Shown in pieces: positions 33,286-43,520 of a stretch of 64,000 bases of DNA. Position 1 is the first letter of the stretch. The number at the start of each line of letters is the position of its first letter. The notes below the pieces were generated by a model, which did not search any database, was not told the DNA's origin, and saw only the letters and a list, made by a program, of their open reading frames with translations. The stretch comes from Pseudomonas khavaziana (GTDB lineage Bacteria > Pseudomonadota > Gammaproteobacteria > Pseudomonadales > Pseudomonadaceae), in assembly GCF_019145205.1 (NCBI RefSeq), contig NZ_JAHSTT010000015.1, positions 1 to 64,000 on the forward strand, given 5' to 3'. Made by a program: the position numbers and the translations under genes.

Positions 33286-34317
33286 ATGCAGTATTTTGAA
33301 GCGCATACGGTTCATGACGCTTTCCCGACATGGGCAGCAGCTGCGCTTGGACTGGGTTACCGATGGCGCCTGAATGTCAGTAGTGCTCGTCGGGTCGGCC
33401 TGTTGTCAATGCCGTACGACTCGGAGGCTGCTGGGATCATCGCGCTAGGCGCGCTGCGGCGCGACCTTGAACGCACGACATCAAACCACGTGGATACGCA
33501 CTTCGACCTTCTATCGCGGGTGTGTCACGAGCGTGTGGCGGCCCGTATGCACCGCGAGAGCTCTTCAGAGGAGCTGTTGTGGGATGTGCGTAATGACGCT
33601 GACGACACCCGTTGGCGTTTTGTTGCCTACGATGGGGACTTGGATGCCATTGTTCTTGAGATCGCCACACACCGGACGGTCATCAAACGCAAGGGCAAAA
33701 AAATCCCAAACCCGAACGGGGCCTGCAATCGCTATATCATGCGGGACAATGCCATCGGCTGGCAGTTACGGAATTGTCCCCTGCCGCAGTTACCTCCGGA
33801 TGGTAAGGCGTTGAATTCCTCCGCGTACAGCGGACTGCCAGGCTGTACCAGCCCTATCTTGGAGGCAAACCTTCGCCGGTCCTATGACGGCTTGGTGCTC
33901 GTCGGTCAGGGCGCTGCGCGCGACTCCACCTACATGCAGAAGTTTTATTTGGCGGGCTTCGCGTCCTCTGAGCACCGGTTTTCGCTGGGCGATCTTTTGA
34001 CCTTGCATCATAGTGAGCGGAAATACATACGGCGCCTGCGCTTCCTCAACGAGCGTGCACTTCAAAACGAAGCGGTCCACTCGGCCTCGCTAGTGGTGGC
34101 AGATGGTATATCCGCGCTGCTTTGTGCGGAGAAGCTTTTTCCCTCCAGTGACATCATTGGTGTCTGCAACCGAGACGCGTCTGTCGAGGCCATCACGCAG
34201 CTAAAGGACCGGCTGAGTGATCTCATTCGCTATTACACCGACACCGACAACAGCCAGTATGTGTCAGGCGAGATGCCAGCCGGCATGCTGCTGCGTGTGC
34301 TGCAACGAAGGGTATGA
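33286..34317 (+). CDS. unknown protein, first gene of DrmAB operon
   Basis: The 343-residue protein shows no recognisable domain. Notable parts are the N-terminal WAAAALGLGYRWRL and the basic strand IVLEIATHRTVIKRKGKKI. AGGA is found upstream of the ATG. Its stop overlaps the next start as ATGA, which ties it to the defence operon. Confidence 0.65.
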   Translation: MQYFEAHTVHDAFPTWAAAALGLGYRWRLNVSSARRVGLLSMPYDSEAAGIIALGALRRDLERTTSNHVDTHFDLLSRVCHERVAARMHRESSSEELLWDVRNDADDTRWRFVAYDGDLDAIVLEIATHRTVIKRKGKKIPNPNGACNRYIMRDNAIGWQLRNCPLPQLPPDGKALNSSAYSGLPGCTSPILEANLRRSYDGLVLVGQGAARDSTYMQKFYLAGFASSEHRFSLGDLLTLHHSERKYIRRLRFLNERALQNEAVHSASLVVADGISALLCAEKLFPSSDIIGVCNRDASVEAITQLKDRLSDLIRYYTDTDNSQYVSGEMPAGMLLRVLQRRV

Positions 34318-35927
34318 ACATGCCTGTCCCGACGACCGCACGTTTTCAGTTCTTAGAGAGCAACCCGCCGGTACAAGAGCTCTACATTGGTGAGTCTCCG
34401 CTTTTTTCTGTGATCCGCCACCATATGCGTGTGCTGTATTCTGCGCTCTACCAGCCGGAAGGGGATGCTTTTCATAACGAATCAGCTCTGATGCTTCGGT
34501 TCGAGATGCAGAAGTGGTTGACGACACCCTTGATGCCCGATAGCGGCGTATTCAAGCTCTGCGGTCTTACTGATTACGAGCGGACTCGCCGCCAGTGGGG
34601 AGGGGAGGTTGCTCAGACCGTCGAGCTGCTGAAAGACCTGATCACCCGCTACGCGGAGGAGGGCTCCGTACTCAACTCAGAGTTCGTACGGCTTTTCGTC
34701 GAGCTTGTCGGCGAGTATGAGGAAGACCGCATTAGAATCTGGTGCCATCACAAAGAGCGCGATCTTTTTCGCGACCTGCTGGACGGTTTGATAGAGCTTG
34801 ATGATGGAATATTCGTGAGCACTCTTGCAGAGTATCGCAAGAGTCCTCCAACCGAAGTACTGATCAGGTTTGGACCGTTACGCATGCGCGGTTTCGGCTA
34901 TGCTCCGGAGGCGCTGATCACGTCACCGACATATCGTCGGCTGGTCCGACTTATCTGGACGGGGCTGGCGGATGAAGAGGGATTTGCCGACGATCCGGTG
35001 CTTTCTAGCCACAATTATCTCGCTACACTTCGCTCGCTTCGAACCACGGTGACCGGAAATCTGGGTACTGTGACTTTGTCGGCAGAGATGGAGTCAGGGG
35101 ATGATCTTGTGTTCCTTGACCAGAAGGCCACCACCGGCAAATCACTGCATGATTGTGTTCTGGTGGAATTTCCCGCTGAGTACAGTGTGCTCCTGCGTCC
35201 TGGCTCCCGCTTGCTAGTATTCAGCCCCCATTGCACTGATGCGGATGCCATTGGCTATCGACATATCGGCGATGTCGATGCCGGCGATTACCTGCTTATT
35301 CATGACGCTGATGCTGATCTCGGCGAGGTAAGTGTCGATGTCACTAAGGCGCCGCTGGCTGTCTTGTGGAAAGAGGGGCTGGCTGACGCCTGGAGGCGGC
35401 ACCCCGGTGCGTGTGCTCAGAAGATGCAGCAAGCCGGCATTGGACTACAGGACCTGTCTCGTGCGGTCCAGAAATGGACGGCAGTGAATGGTTCGGTGAT
35501 TCGCGCCCCTCTGCGTAAGAAACATTTCGAGGCACTGCTGACAAAGGTACTTGATCCAGAGCTTATTCCCCCAATCGTGGCGGATGGCAGGACAGTTCCA
35601 GGCTGGCGTCGGGCTTGGGCGGAGGTCGAGTCCACGCGAGTAAACGCGATACAGCACGGAGCTGTTGAGAATGCCATCGTCAACGAACAACTTGTCGCAG
35701 AGCTTCGCAAGGAGTTGCCAGCCATCCGTCACCTGATCTCATTAGATGAGGTCTATCCCTACCTGCTCCAGCCAGAAAGTGGACTAACTGGCAGCGTGAC
35801 ATTTAAACCAGTGCTAAGTATCTCGCCGCACTTCGCTGCGCCGGCAGATTTATTGGAAAAACCGTTGAAGCTACTGGTTTCTGAACAGTATCGAGTGAGC
35901 TATGGAGGAGATTATCCGTGCGCATGA
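34314..35927 (+). CDS. unknown protein, second gene of DrmAB operon
   Basis: The 537-residue protein is mainly helical in its first 180 residues. A central part (GSRLLVFSPHCTDADAIGYRHIGDVDAGDYLLIHDADAD) looks like a small beta domain. I recognise no catalytic motif. It overlaps both neighbours. It could play the role that DrmD or DrmE plays in known DISARM operons, but there is no sequence evidence for that. Confidence 0.65.
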   Translation: MNMPVPTTARFQFLESNPPVQELYIGESPLFSVIRHHMRVLYSALYQPEGDAFHNESALMLRFEMQKWLTTPLMPDSGVFKLCGLTDYERTRRQWGGEVAQTVELLKDLITRYAEEGSVLNSEFVRLFVELVGEYEEDRIRIWCHHKERDLFRDLLDGLIELDDGIFVSTLAEYRKSPPTEVLIRFGPLRMRGFGYAPEALITSPTYRRLVRLIWTGLADEEGFADDPVLSSHNYLATLRSLRTTVTGNLGTVTLSAEMESGDDLVFLDQKATTGKSLHDCVLVEFPAEYSVLLRPGSRLLVFSPHCTDADAIGYRHIGDVDAGDYLLIHDADADLGEVSVDVTKAPLAVLWKEGLADAWRRHPGACAQKMQQAGIGLQDLSRAVQKWTAVNGSVIRAPLRKKHFEALLTKVLDPELIPPIVADGRTVPGWRRAWAEVESTRVNAIQHGAVENAIVNEQLVAELRKELPAIRHLISLDEVYPYLLQPESGLTGSVTFKPVLSISPHFAAPADLLEKPLKLLVSEQYRVSYGGDYPCA

Positions 35928-37639
35928 TTCCCGGATTTATCGACGAGTCTGCCCCGCCCGGCGAGGTGGATCTTTACCACAAACTTGAAAGTGCGCAGTG
36001 TGACTGGACCGTTATCCACTCGCTGGACTTGGCTCCGAGCAACCACAACAGACGTACCGAACTGGATTTTGTGATCTTGATGCCTGACGTCGGCATTCTC
36101 TGCATAGAGGTCAAATCGCACCGCGAGATCGGCTTCGATGGTGATCGATGGTATCCGGAGAGCATCACCAAATCACCGTTCCGCCAAGCGCAGGATGCTC
36201 GCTTTGCCCTACGTCGCCGGCTGATAGACCGGTTAGCGTCCTTCTCACAAGTCCCTGTGGTGCACTGTTGCGTATTCCCCCGTGCATACTTTGCCGTGCC
36301 GCCCAACCTGTCGATTCAGCCATACGAGGTGATGGACCGCAGCCGGTTCGAGGCCTGTGCCACGGGCGAGTCACTGTGTGATGGGCTTAAAACAATGGTT
36401 TATCGGATCATCGATGCAGATCCGACGATCACCCCGTTAAAGGCGCCGCTGTCAGGGAAGCAAGTGGCGGACTTCGTCAATTTCTGTTTTCCCATCCGCA
36501 CCCGTCGGCCCGAAAAGAATGCCGAAATCTGCTTTCGCGAGGAGGAACTCGAGCAACTCCTGCGAGAGCAGCAGCGTCCTCTGCTTCATCTGACGGAATA
36601 CAACCTTCGGGTGCTTGTAGAGGGGGGGGCAGGCACCGGCAAATCGCTGATTGGTATCGAGGTTGCCCGCCGTAAGGCCGCCCAAGGACTCCGTGTGGGC
36701 TATCTGTGCTTCAACAGGCTGATCGGCCAGTGGGCTGCCAGTCAGCTTGAGTGTGATCACCAACCGCTCTTGGTCGGCGGCTCCGTCCTCAGCGTGCTGA
36801 TGGCCCTGACTGGGATTAGTGTGCCAGAAAATCCCGACGATGATTTCTGGTCCGACCTGCCGTTGGCTATCCAGGACCGCCTCACGGATCCGTCGTGTGC
36901 CCATGATGCACGATTTGACTACTTAGTTATCGACGAGGCGCAGGACATAGTCGGGCGTCCGGACCTGCTGGATTGCATCCGTCTGTTGCTAGATGGAGGC
37001 CTGGACGGAGGCCGCTATTTGATGCTGGGTGACTTCCGTAACCAAGTACTGACTGGCGCCGGAGCACTCGAGACAACACTTGCAGCGATGCGATGCTATG
37101 CCACTCGTTGGGTTCTCACGGAAAATTGTCGGAACTACAAGGCCATTGGTCAGATAGCGATGAAGCTCTCGAAGGCTGACCGCAGTACGTACTCCGGATA
37201 TCTGCGTCAGGGAGGAGGCCTGCATGCATGGAATCTAGGGCTTTACCAAGATGCGGCAGATCAGGTCCGTCAAATCATCACGTGCATTGATTCGGCCTTG
37301 GCCAGTGGATTTAGCACGGAGGACGTTACAGTGCTCTCCTTTGGGGCTGAACACCAATCGGTGCTGCCTCTGCTTTACGAAACGAGCCGGCATCCCTTTG
37401 TTTCCGCTGGGGCAAAGGGTGTCAGAGGAATACGTTGCTCCACTGTTCCCGCTTACAAGGGCCTTGAGAACAAAGTCATCATCATTACCGATGTGATTCC
37501 TTCCGACAGCGGGTTCGACCGTAGCCGTTTCTACACAGGCATTACCAGGGCACAGGAGAGACTTCATCTTTTTTGTCACGCGTCGGGCTCCTCACAGCTG
37601 GCCGAATGGGTCAAAAACGCAGGGAAGGAATATGAATAA
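35918..37639 (+). CDS. NERD-domain superfamily 1 helicase
   Basis: The GTG at 35918 is chosen because GGAGGAG ends seven bases before it; the ATG at 35924 is the alternative. The N-terminal 110 residues form a NERD nuclease-related domain with ELDFVILMPDVGILCIEVKSH (D...ExK). A UvrD-like helicase follows: VEGGAGTGKS (Lys242), YLVIDEAQDI, MLGDFRNQ, TENCRNY and a C-terminal YTGITRAQERLHLF. It should bind DNA ends and unwind or cleave. It overlaps DrmA by eight bases. Confidence 0.85.
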   Translation: MRMIPGFIDESAPPGEVDLYHKLESAQCDWTVIHSLDLAPSNHNRRTELDFVILMPDVGILCIEVKSHREIGFDGDRWYPESITKSPFRQAQDARFALRRRLIDRLASFSQVPVVHCCVFPRAYFAVPPNLSIQPYEVMDRSRFEACATGESLCDGLKTMVYRIIDADPTITPLKAPLSGKQVADFVNFCFPIRTRRPEKNAEICFREEELEQLLREQQRPLLHLTEYNLRVLVEGGAGTGKSLIGIEVARRKAAQGLRVGYLCFNRLIGQWAASQLECDHQPLLVGGSVLSVLMALTGISVPENPDDDFWSDLPLAIQDRLTDPSCAHDARFDYLVIDEAQDIVGRPDLLDCIRLLLDGGLDGGRYLMLGDFRNQVLTGAGALETTLAAMRCYATRWVLTENCRNYKAIGQIAMKLSKADRSTYSGYLRQGGGLHAWNLGLYQDAADQVRQIITCIDSALASGFSTEDVTVLSFGAEHQSVLPLLYETSRHPFVSAGAKGVRGIRCSTVPAYKGLENKVIIITDVIPSDSGFDRSRFYTGITRAQERLHLFCHASGSSQLAEWVKNAGKEYE

Positions 37640-40600
37640 AGAACGGTCTGCCGAAATTGAATTCCTGCGCGGTGAGCTAGTAGGCCCTGCGCGTCCATTG
37701 GAGGCTGTTCGCCCTGGCACCACAGTAAGCGTGGATGCGCAGGGATGCTTTCGGCTATCCGATGACACCGACGGGACCCTGTACTACCTATGCGATGGAG
37801 GCAACGCGCCTCAGGAACTTGTCCACTATCATGGCGAAACACCTATCCAGCGGTACGGAGCTGGTCTTTTGCACCCACGCAACGATGTGCGCGGGGCAAT
37901 GATTGACGAACTGGCGGGTGTTGAACCACCCGAGCGCGAACCGGACAACGACGTTTCGCCTGAAACTGTGCAGACAGTGGTCTCCGATACAAATGAGCCT
38001 CCGTCGTCTACGATGTTCGAAAATCCGGACGGCGGTGCCTTATACGATGGTGGGGAGGCGGATGACGATGATTTCGAAGTCGGCAGCTCCGACATGTTCC
38101 AGCCATCCGTAATGGGGATCAGTTTCTGTCTTGAGGAGGGGGATGGCGAATTTGTTGTGTCGCTGCCCCCAGAGAAAAAGTTCTTCTGGCAGCTGCCGGA
38201 GGCGGCGCCGTTCCAAGTCAACGGGCGGTATGAGCCATGTATCAAGATCACCCCAAAGGAGGCTGGTGAGCACCGGAGTGAGGCTTGGCGGCGGGTTCCG
38301 GCAACCACCTTAGACACGTGCGAACGGTTCTCGCTGGCCAGCTTGGAGCCCGGTAAACCAGCATCGAGGAACCTTGCTTTGTCGGGTGGGCTAACCTTGC
38401 AGATTCAAGTATTTCCGCGGCGCATGCATGGCAAATGGATCATAACCTGCGTCCTGCGCAACCAGCTGGATGCTAGCATCATGAAGAGCCGAGTGGAGCG
38501 GGGGAGGGGCATACTCTTCCAAGCTTGCTTTGAGGTGCGTGTGCAAGGCGGTGCGGCCTTCAGCCGTTATCCTGAGGGCGTTAGACCGTTTCGGCAGCTC
38601 GACGAGGACGAGCAGACTCTCTCCCTGCTCTACCGTGATGAGGCTACTTGGGCAATCGGACATGGCTGTGCTGCAGGATGGGAAGGTGTTGAGGGCGCGA
38701 CACCGGAAGCGGTATTCGCTGATGTGATGCCGGCTGTGGAACTGCCGAGTATGACGCCCGACATCAGGGACCGGGACGGCAAGCTGGTTACTCTGTCAAT
38801 GCGTGAGCTGGCAGGCCTATCGTCCTTCATCGGGGGCGACGCAGGCTGGGAGATGCTCGACCGTCTCTCCGGAGAGTATGCGGCCTGGATCGAAGCGCGT
38901 GAGGCGGACTGCGTAGGATTGGAACCACATTTGCGTGAGGTAGCCGCGCGCCATCTTGAGGGCTGTAGGCAGTGCCTCGTGCGCATAGGCAAAGGTATCG
39001 CCATTTTGCAGGAAGATGAAACTGCACTTGAGGCGTTCCGCTTGGCGAATCAGGCAATGATGCTGCAACAGATAGCCTCCAAACAGATCTTGCGCCGCCC
39101 CCTATCCCGTTTCGACGGCCACGTGACAGCAGCTGAGGTATTGGAAGGTCAGCCCCGCACTCCGTGGAAAGTATGGGTCGACAGTTCAGAGAAATCTCAC
39201 ATCGGCAATTGGCGCGCCTTCCAAGCAGCCTTCCTGCTGATGAGTATTGCCGGTCTTGTAGATGGGCGCAGTGACGACCGAGAAATTGTTGACCTGATCT
39301 GGTTTCCTACAGGGGGCGGTAAGACCGAAGCCTATCTCGCGGTCGCAGCCTTTTACATGTTTCACCAGCGGCTGATTGCGCGCCCCGACGACGAACTTCG
39401 TCGCGACGGCACCAACGTATTCATGCGCTATACCCTGCGCATGTTGACCACCCAGCAGTTTCAGCGAGCCGCCAGTCTAATCTGCGCGATGGAGCAGATC
39501 CGCATTCGCCGTAAAGCAGAGCTCGTCCGCCCTCAGCTAGGGGAAGCCAGATTTACTCTTGGATTGTGGGTTGGGGCTAATGGTTCGCCGAACACTTGGG
39601 CAGACGCAAGCACTGCCATCCAGAAATACAACCGCAACGACGTTGCAGGCAACCCGTTGGTACTTACCGAATGCCCTTGGTGCCGAAGTACAATCGGCCG
39701 GTTAGAACAGGACGCCGTCGGCCGCCCCGTCAAAAACAGAGGCAACGGCAACAACTTGGCAGGACTGGCTTTTTCCGAAAAACGTCCGTACTTGAAGTGT
39801 TCCGACGTCAGCTGCGAATATGGTGGCGAGCGTGACCGGCTTCCTGTCGAGGTGATCGACGAGGCGATCTATAAAGAGCCGCCGTCCATGTTTATCGGTA
39901 CGGCAGACAAGTTTGCAATGATTTCTTGGAAGCCTGAAGCAGGCGCACTGTTTGGTTTTAATCGTGATGGAAAAGGAAATGTTTCCCCTGTCAGACGGCC
40001 GCCTGGGCTGATTATTCAAGATGAGTTTCATCTGATTTCCGGACCACTAGGTACGATCTACGGTCTGTATGAAGGCGTGATCGAACGGTTTTGCACTGCG
40101 AAGGAAGGCCGGCACCTGATCCGGCCCAAAATTATTGCTTCTACCGCCACCATTCGCGGCGCAACAGAACAAGTACGCACTGTCTTTGCGCGCGAGAATC
40201 TGCAGTTATTTCCTAATCCGGGGCTGGCGATGGGGGATTCGTTCTTCGGCCGTTACGCGAAGGATGAGAATGACCAGCTTTCAGAGGGACGCCTATACCT
40301 TGGCATTCATGCCAGTGGTTATCGGTCTTTCCTAACTGCGCAGGTCCGCACGTTTTCGGCTGCGATGTTCAGGGCTGGTATGTTCGAGGAGCGAAAAGAC
40401 GCTTGGTGGACGCTTTTGGCATTTTACAATAGCCTTCGCGAACTAGGTGGTGCTCAGACCTTATTTCAGTCTGACATTGCCGCGCGCATGAAAGACTACT
40501 CGGTTCGCTATGGACTTAAGGGCGGCACGCAGCGCTACCTCAATAAAGTGGAAGAACTGACCAGTCGCCAGAGTCAAGCCCAACTGGTAGAGCTTATGGA

Positions 40601-41342
40601 CCGGCTGGCGCTGGATTGGAGTGACAAAAAATCCATTGATGCCTGCCTCGCGTCTAACATCATAGAGGTGGGGGTCGACATCGACCGACTGGCGTTAATG
40701 GCTGTTGTCGGTCAGCCCAAGTCAACGGCGCAATATATTCAGGTCACGGGGCGAGTCGGCCGGAAGTGGGACAGCCGACCAGGCCTCATTCTGAGCATGT
40801 TCAATCCGAGTAAGAGTCGTGACCGCTCTCATTTTGAGCAGTTCCACAGCTATCACCGCCGCCTTTATGAGCGTGTCGAGCCCACCTCAGCCACTCCGTT
40901 CTCGGTAGAGGCAGTGGAGCGTGCCCTGGCCGGCGTCCTCTTGGTCTGGGCGAGGCAGTGCCATGACGCTAAATCCCCTGGCGAGTCCTTTGGCGACTAC
41001 GTCGGTCATCTAGATGACGCGTTTGACCTAGTAGTTGAGCGCTGCGAAACCATCATGGAAACGCAGCCGTCGGAATCGGCTCGCGTGCAAAAAGCTATGT
41101 CGAAGGTATACAGCGACCTCCGCAAAAAATGGCAGGCCAGCCCACAGGAATGGTGGTCGTATCCGCAAAAAAAAGAGGGTGAGTATTTGATGCTTTGGTC
41201 CGGCGTGTTCGCGACCCGTGAACAGAAGCTGAAGGGGACACGAGTTCTCAGCAGCATGCGCAACGTCGATGGAACTGCCCGAGCGGTAATCAGCAGCAAC
41301 TATTTCCATTACGAGGAGGATCATACAGAACATGGCCAGTGA
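37632..41342 (+). CDS. DrmA-like helicase (DISARM core)
   Basis: The 1236-residue protein has an N-terminal region of about 480 residues without known motifs, then a superfamily 2 helicase: FPTGGGKTEAYLA (Lys564), a CPWC...C...C zinc cluster (about residues 680-735), DEFH box at Asp797 (IIQDEFHLISGPLG), STATIRGA, and SNIIEVGVDID with VTGRVGR at 1038-1044. This layout and size fit DrmA, the helicase of DISARM phage defence, whose partner DrmB is encoded next. ATP-driven recognition of incoming DNA is the known role in DISARM. Confidence 0.8.
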   Translation: MNKERSAEIEFLRGELVGPARPLEAVRPGTTVSVDAQGCFRLSDDTDGTLYYLCDGGNAPQELVHYHGETPIQRYGAGLLHPRNDVRGAMIDELAGVEPPEREPDNDVSPETVQTVVSDTNEPPSSTMFENPDGGALYDGGEADDDDFEVGSSDMFQPSVMGISFCLEEGDGEFVVSLPPEKKFFWQLPEAAPFQVNGRYEPCIKITPKEAGEHRSEAWRRVPATTLDTCERFSLASLEPGKPASRNLALSGGLTLQIQVFPRRMHGKWIITCVLRNQLDASIMKSRVERGRGILFQACFEVRVQGGAAFSRYPEGVRPFRQLDEDEQTLSLLYRDEATWAIGHGCAAGWEGVEGATPEAVFADVMPAVELPSMTPDIRDRDGKLVTLSMRELAGLSSFIGGDAGWEMLDRLSGEYAAWIEAREADCVGLEPHLREVAARHLEGCRQCLVRIGKGIAILQEDETALEAFRLANQAMMLQQIASKQILRRPLSRFDGHVTAAEVLEGQPRTPWKVWVDSSEKSHIGNWRAFQAAFLLMSIAGLVDGRSDDREIVDLIWFPTGGGKTEAYLAVAAFYMFHQRLIARPDDELRRDGTNVFMRYTLRMLTTQQFQRAASLICAMEQIRIRRKAELVRPQLGEARFTLGLWVGANGSPNTWADASTAIQKYNRNDVAGNPLVLTECPWCRSTIGRLEQDAVGRPVKNRGNGNNLAGLAFSEKRPYLKCSDVSCEYGGERDRLPVEVIDEAIYKEPPSMFIGTADKFAMISWKPEAGALFGFNRDGKGNVSPVRRPPGLIIQDEFHLISGPLGTIYGLYEGVIERFCTAKEGRHLIRPKIIASTATIRGATEQVRTVFARENLQLFPNPGLAMGDSFFGRYAKDENDQLSEGRLYLGIHASGYRSFLTAQVRTFSAAMFRAGMFEERKDAWWTLLAFYNSLRELGGAQTLFQSDIAARMKDYSVRYGLKGGTQRYLNKVEELTSRQSQAQLVELMDRLALDWSDKKSIDACLASNIIEVGVDIDRLALMAVVGQPKSTAQYIQVTGRVGRKWDSRPGLILSMFNPSKSRDRSHFEQFHSYHRRLYERVEPTSATPFSVEAVERALAGVLLVWARQCHDAKSPGESFGDYVGHLDDAFDLVVERCETIMETQPSESARVQKAMSKVYSDLRKKWQASPQEWWSYPQKKEGEYLMLWSGVFATREQKLKGTRVLSSMRNVDGTARAVISSNYFHYEEDHTEHGQ

Positions 41343-43269
41343 GATTCGGCTGGGGCAACTGATCGCTCCGTTTGGCTCGGGAAGTATCTACACCGATAAA
41401 AATGGCACTCCCAACATCATCTGTGGCTTGGATTTCTGGCATATGCAGAGGGATGAAAGGCACGGCTGGAAAGCAGACGAGTCCGCCGTACGTAAGCATA
41501 TTATCGATGAGCCTCGACTTTCCGCTCTCCTCCACGTTCCTCAATTCCGTCAGCCACCGGAGTACTGCTTCGACGACCAGAATCCGGGTCTCTCCAGATT
41601 GGAGGTTCAGACACACCGTTTTCCCACTTGGTATGTCGACACGCTGAGCGGAAAAATGCGCCGGTTCAGCCTCGATACGCAGAAGTTGGCTCCATTGGAA
41701 AAGGGGGAAAAGCAGGCTCGCTGGCGTCCAGTTCGCTTCATCAGCGTTTGTAGCAATGGACATGTGGCGGACTTTCCGTGGAAGGTTTGGTGTGGGTGCG
41801 AATGCCCGGGTGACAGTGATTTGGCTCTGAGCGATTCGGGTGGTCCGGATCTGCGGTCTGTGAGGGTTTCCTGCAAACGTTGTGGAAAGTCAAAAACACT
41901 GGCGGGGTCTATGGGAATGGAACTTAGCCCACAACGTGATCAAGTCGTAAAGTCAGGACTTCGCTCAGCAAACATCCACTGCGGCGGAGAACGCCCTTGG
42001 CTAGGCCAATCAGTTCAGCCTTGTTGCGCACTTCCGGTGGCCGTGCTGATCAACCAGTCGAATATCTATTTCGGAAAGACCCTGTCCTCTATCTACCTGC
42101 CTGATATGACCAGCGAGCGAACAGTCTCAGACATACAAAAAGTTCTGCGGCGGGATGACATGGATCTGTCCTCCAGCAAAATCCTCCTTCAGATGGGAGA
42201 TCGCTCGACTGCCTTAATAAAACTTAAAGAAATGCTGAAACCACATTACCAAGGCCTTCCTGATGACGAGTCGATCATGCAGGCTATCGAATCCCTCAGT
42301 CGAGGGACTTCTCTGCCCAGCGATGCCCCCCAGCCTGTCGCGCCTGAGTCCCAAACATTGGCATTCAGGCGAGCCGAATACAGCGTGTTGCGCCATGAAG
42401 TTGGTCTTGGCGTCGACGAGGAGCTCCGAGTCGTCAAGAGCTTGGTGCCAGATGAGCTAAAACAGTGGTTTGGACGGGTTAACTTGGTTGAGCGATTACG
42501 CGAGACCCGGGTCTTTTACGGGTTCGAGCGTCTGATACGGGCACGAGATCCCCTCGTAGACATGCCAACATCTGCCATGAGCCAGCTTTTCTTGCATCCG
42601 CCAGAATCTGCAATTCAGTGGCTACCCGCTGTCAAGAATTACGGCGAAGGGATTTATATTGAGCTGAATGAGTTCGCCGTAAAACAATGGCTTATTGATA
42701 ACGCGACTTGGCTAGAGGCGCGACTTGACCAAGCGTTTGTAGACCGCATGGGCAACGAACTGAATCTCCTGCCGCCTCTTCAGAGCAACGCTTGGACGCC
42801 GCAATGGGCAGCCCGCTACCTACTGGTTCATACCCTAGCGCACATCATGATTAATCAAATGGTTTTCGAGTGCGGTTACTCGTCAGCCGCGCTGAAAGAG
42901 CGAATCTTCGTGTCGGGCGATCCGAAGGCACCGATGGCCGCCTTTCTCATCTATACGGCTGCCGGGGATTCGGAGGGGAGTCTGGGCGGACTGGTTCGCA
43001 TTGGCCGGCCTGAGCTGTTTGGGCCGGTGGTGCGCAGGGCGCTCTCGCGTGCATCTTGGTGTTCCGCCGATCCCGTGTGCTCGGAGGATCTGGGTGGTAC
43101 GGGTTCACGGCGGGTGAACAAAGCAGCCTGTCATGCTTGCGTGCTGCTGCCAGAGACTGCCTGCGAAACGGTCAATAGTGGATTGGATCGTGCCATGGTC
43201 ATCGGGACTCCGCAGGTTCCGAACTATGGGTTCTTGTCCGATTTGATTCAGGGAGCTCCATACGACTAG
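41332..43269 (+). CDS. DrmB-like DUF1998 protein (DISARM core)
   Basis: The 645-residue protein carries a DUF1998 domain at its C terminus: HTLAHIMINQMVFECGYSS, LKERIFV, FLIYTAAGDSEGSLGGLVRIG, WCSADPVCSED, NKAACHACVLLPETACE and LDRAMVIG, with the zinc-type cysteines intact. An N-terminal cysteine group (CSNGHVADFPWKVWCGCEC, CKRCGK) adds another metal site. DrmB binds DrmA in DISARM. It overlaps DrmA by 11 bases. Confidence 0.85.
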   Translation: MASEIRLGQLIAPFGSGSIYTDKNGTPNIICGLDFWHMQRDERHGWKADESAVRKHIIDEPRLSALLHVPQFRQPPEYCFDDQNPGLSRLEVQTHRFPTWYVDTLSGKMRRFSLDTQKLAPLEKGEKQARWRPVRFISVCSNGHVADFPWKVWCGCECPGDSDLALSDSGGPDLRSVRVSCKRCGKSKTLAGSMGMELSPQRDQVVKSGLRSANIHCGGERPWLGQSVQPCCALPVAVLINQSNIYFGKTLSSIYLPDMTSERTVSDIQKVLRRDDMDLSSSKILLQMGDRSTALIKLKEMLKPHYQGLPDDESIMQAIESLSRGTSLPSDAPQPVAPESQTLAFRRAEYSVLRHEVGLGVDEELRVVKSLVPDELKQWFGRVNLVERLRETRVFYGFERLIRARDPLVDMPTSAMSQLFLHPPESAIQWLPAVKNYGEGIYIELNEFAVKQWLIDNATWLEARLDQAFVDRMGNELNLLPPLQSNAWTPQWAARYLLVHTLAHIMINQMVFECGYSSAALKERIFVSGDPKAPMAAFLIYTAAGDSEGSLGGLVRIGRPELFGPVVRRALSRASWCSADPVCSEDLGGTGSRRVNKAACHACVLLPETACETVNSGLDRAMVIGTPQVPNYGFLSDLIQGAPYD

Positions 43270-43520
43270 TGATTGTCTGAGGGGCAAACATGGTAGTCAT
43301 GATTTCTGATCGATTTAGGGGATACGATTTTTGAACTTGGGCCGACGATTGTTGATCTTTTTACTCAAGACCTAGCGGTCGAAGTGCCCCTTTTTTATTT
43401 AGCTGGAAAGGAAAGATTCTTATTTCTAATCCAATATCCTTCCCTAAACCTGCGCGGTCGAACGGTGAAGAAAACGGCTACTGTATGACTATAAATTTGA
43501 GAATGGTTGTAATATTTGTT

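Noticed and set aside
33286..34317. Interpretation as a DrmC or methylase subunit
   Set aside because: No PLD HxK motif and no methylase motifs are present.
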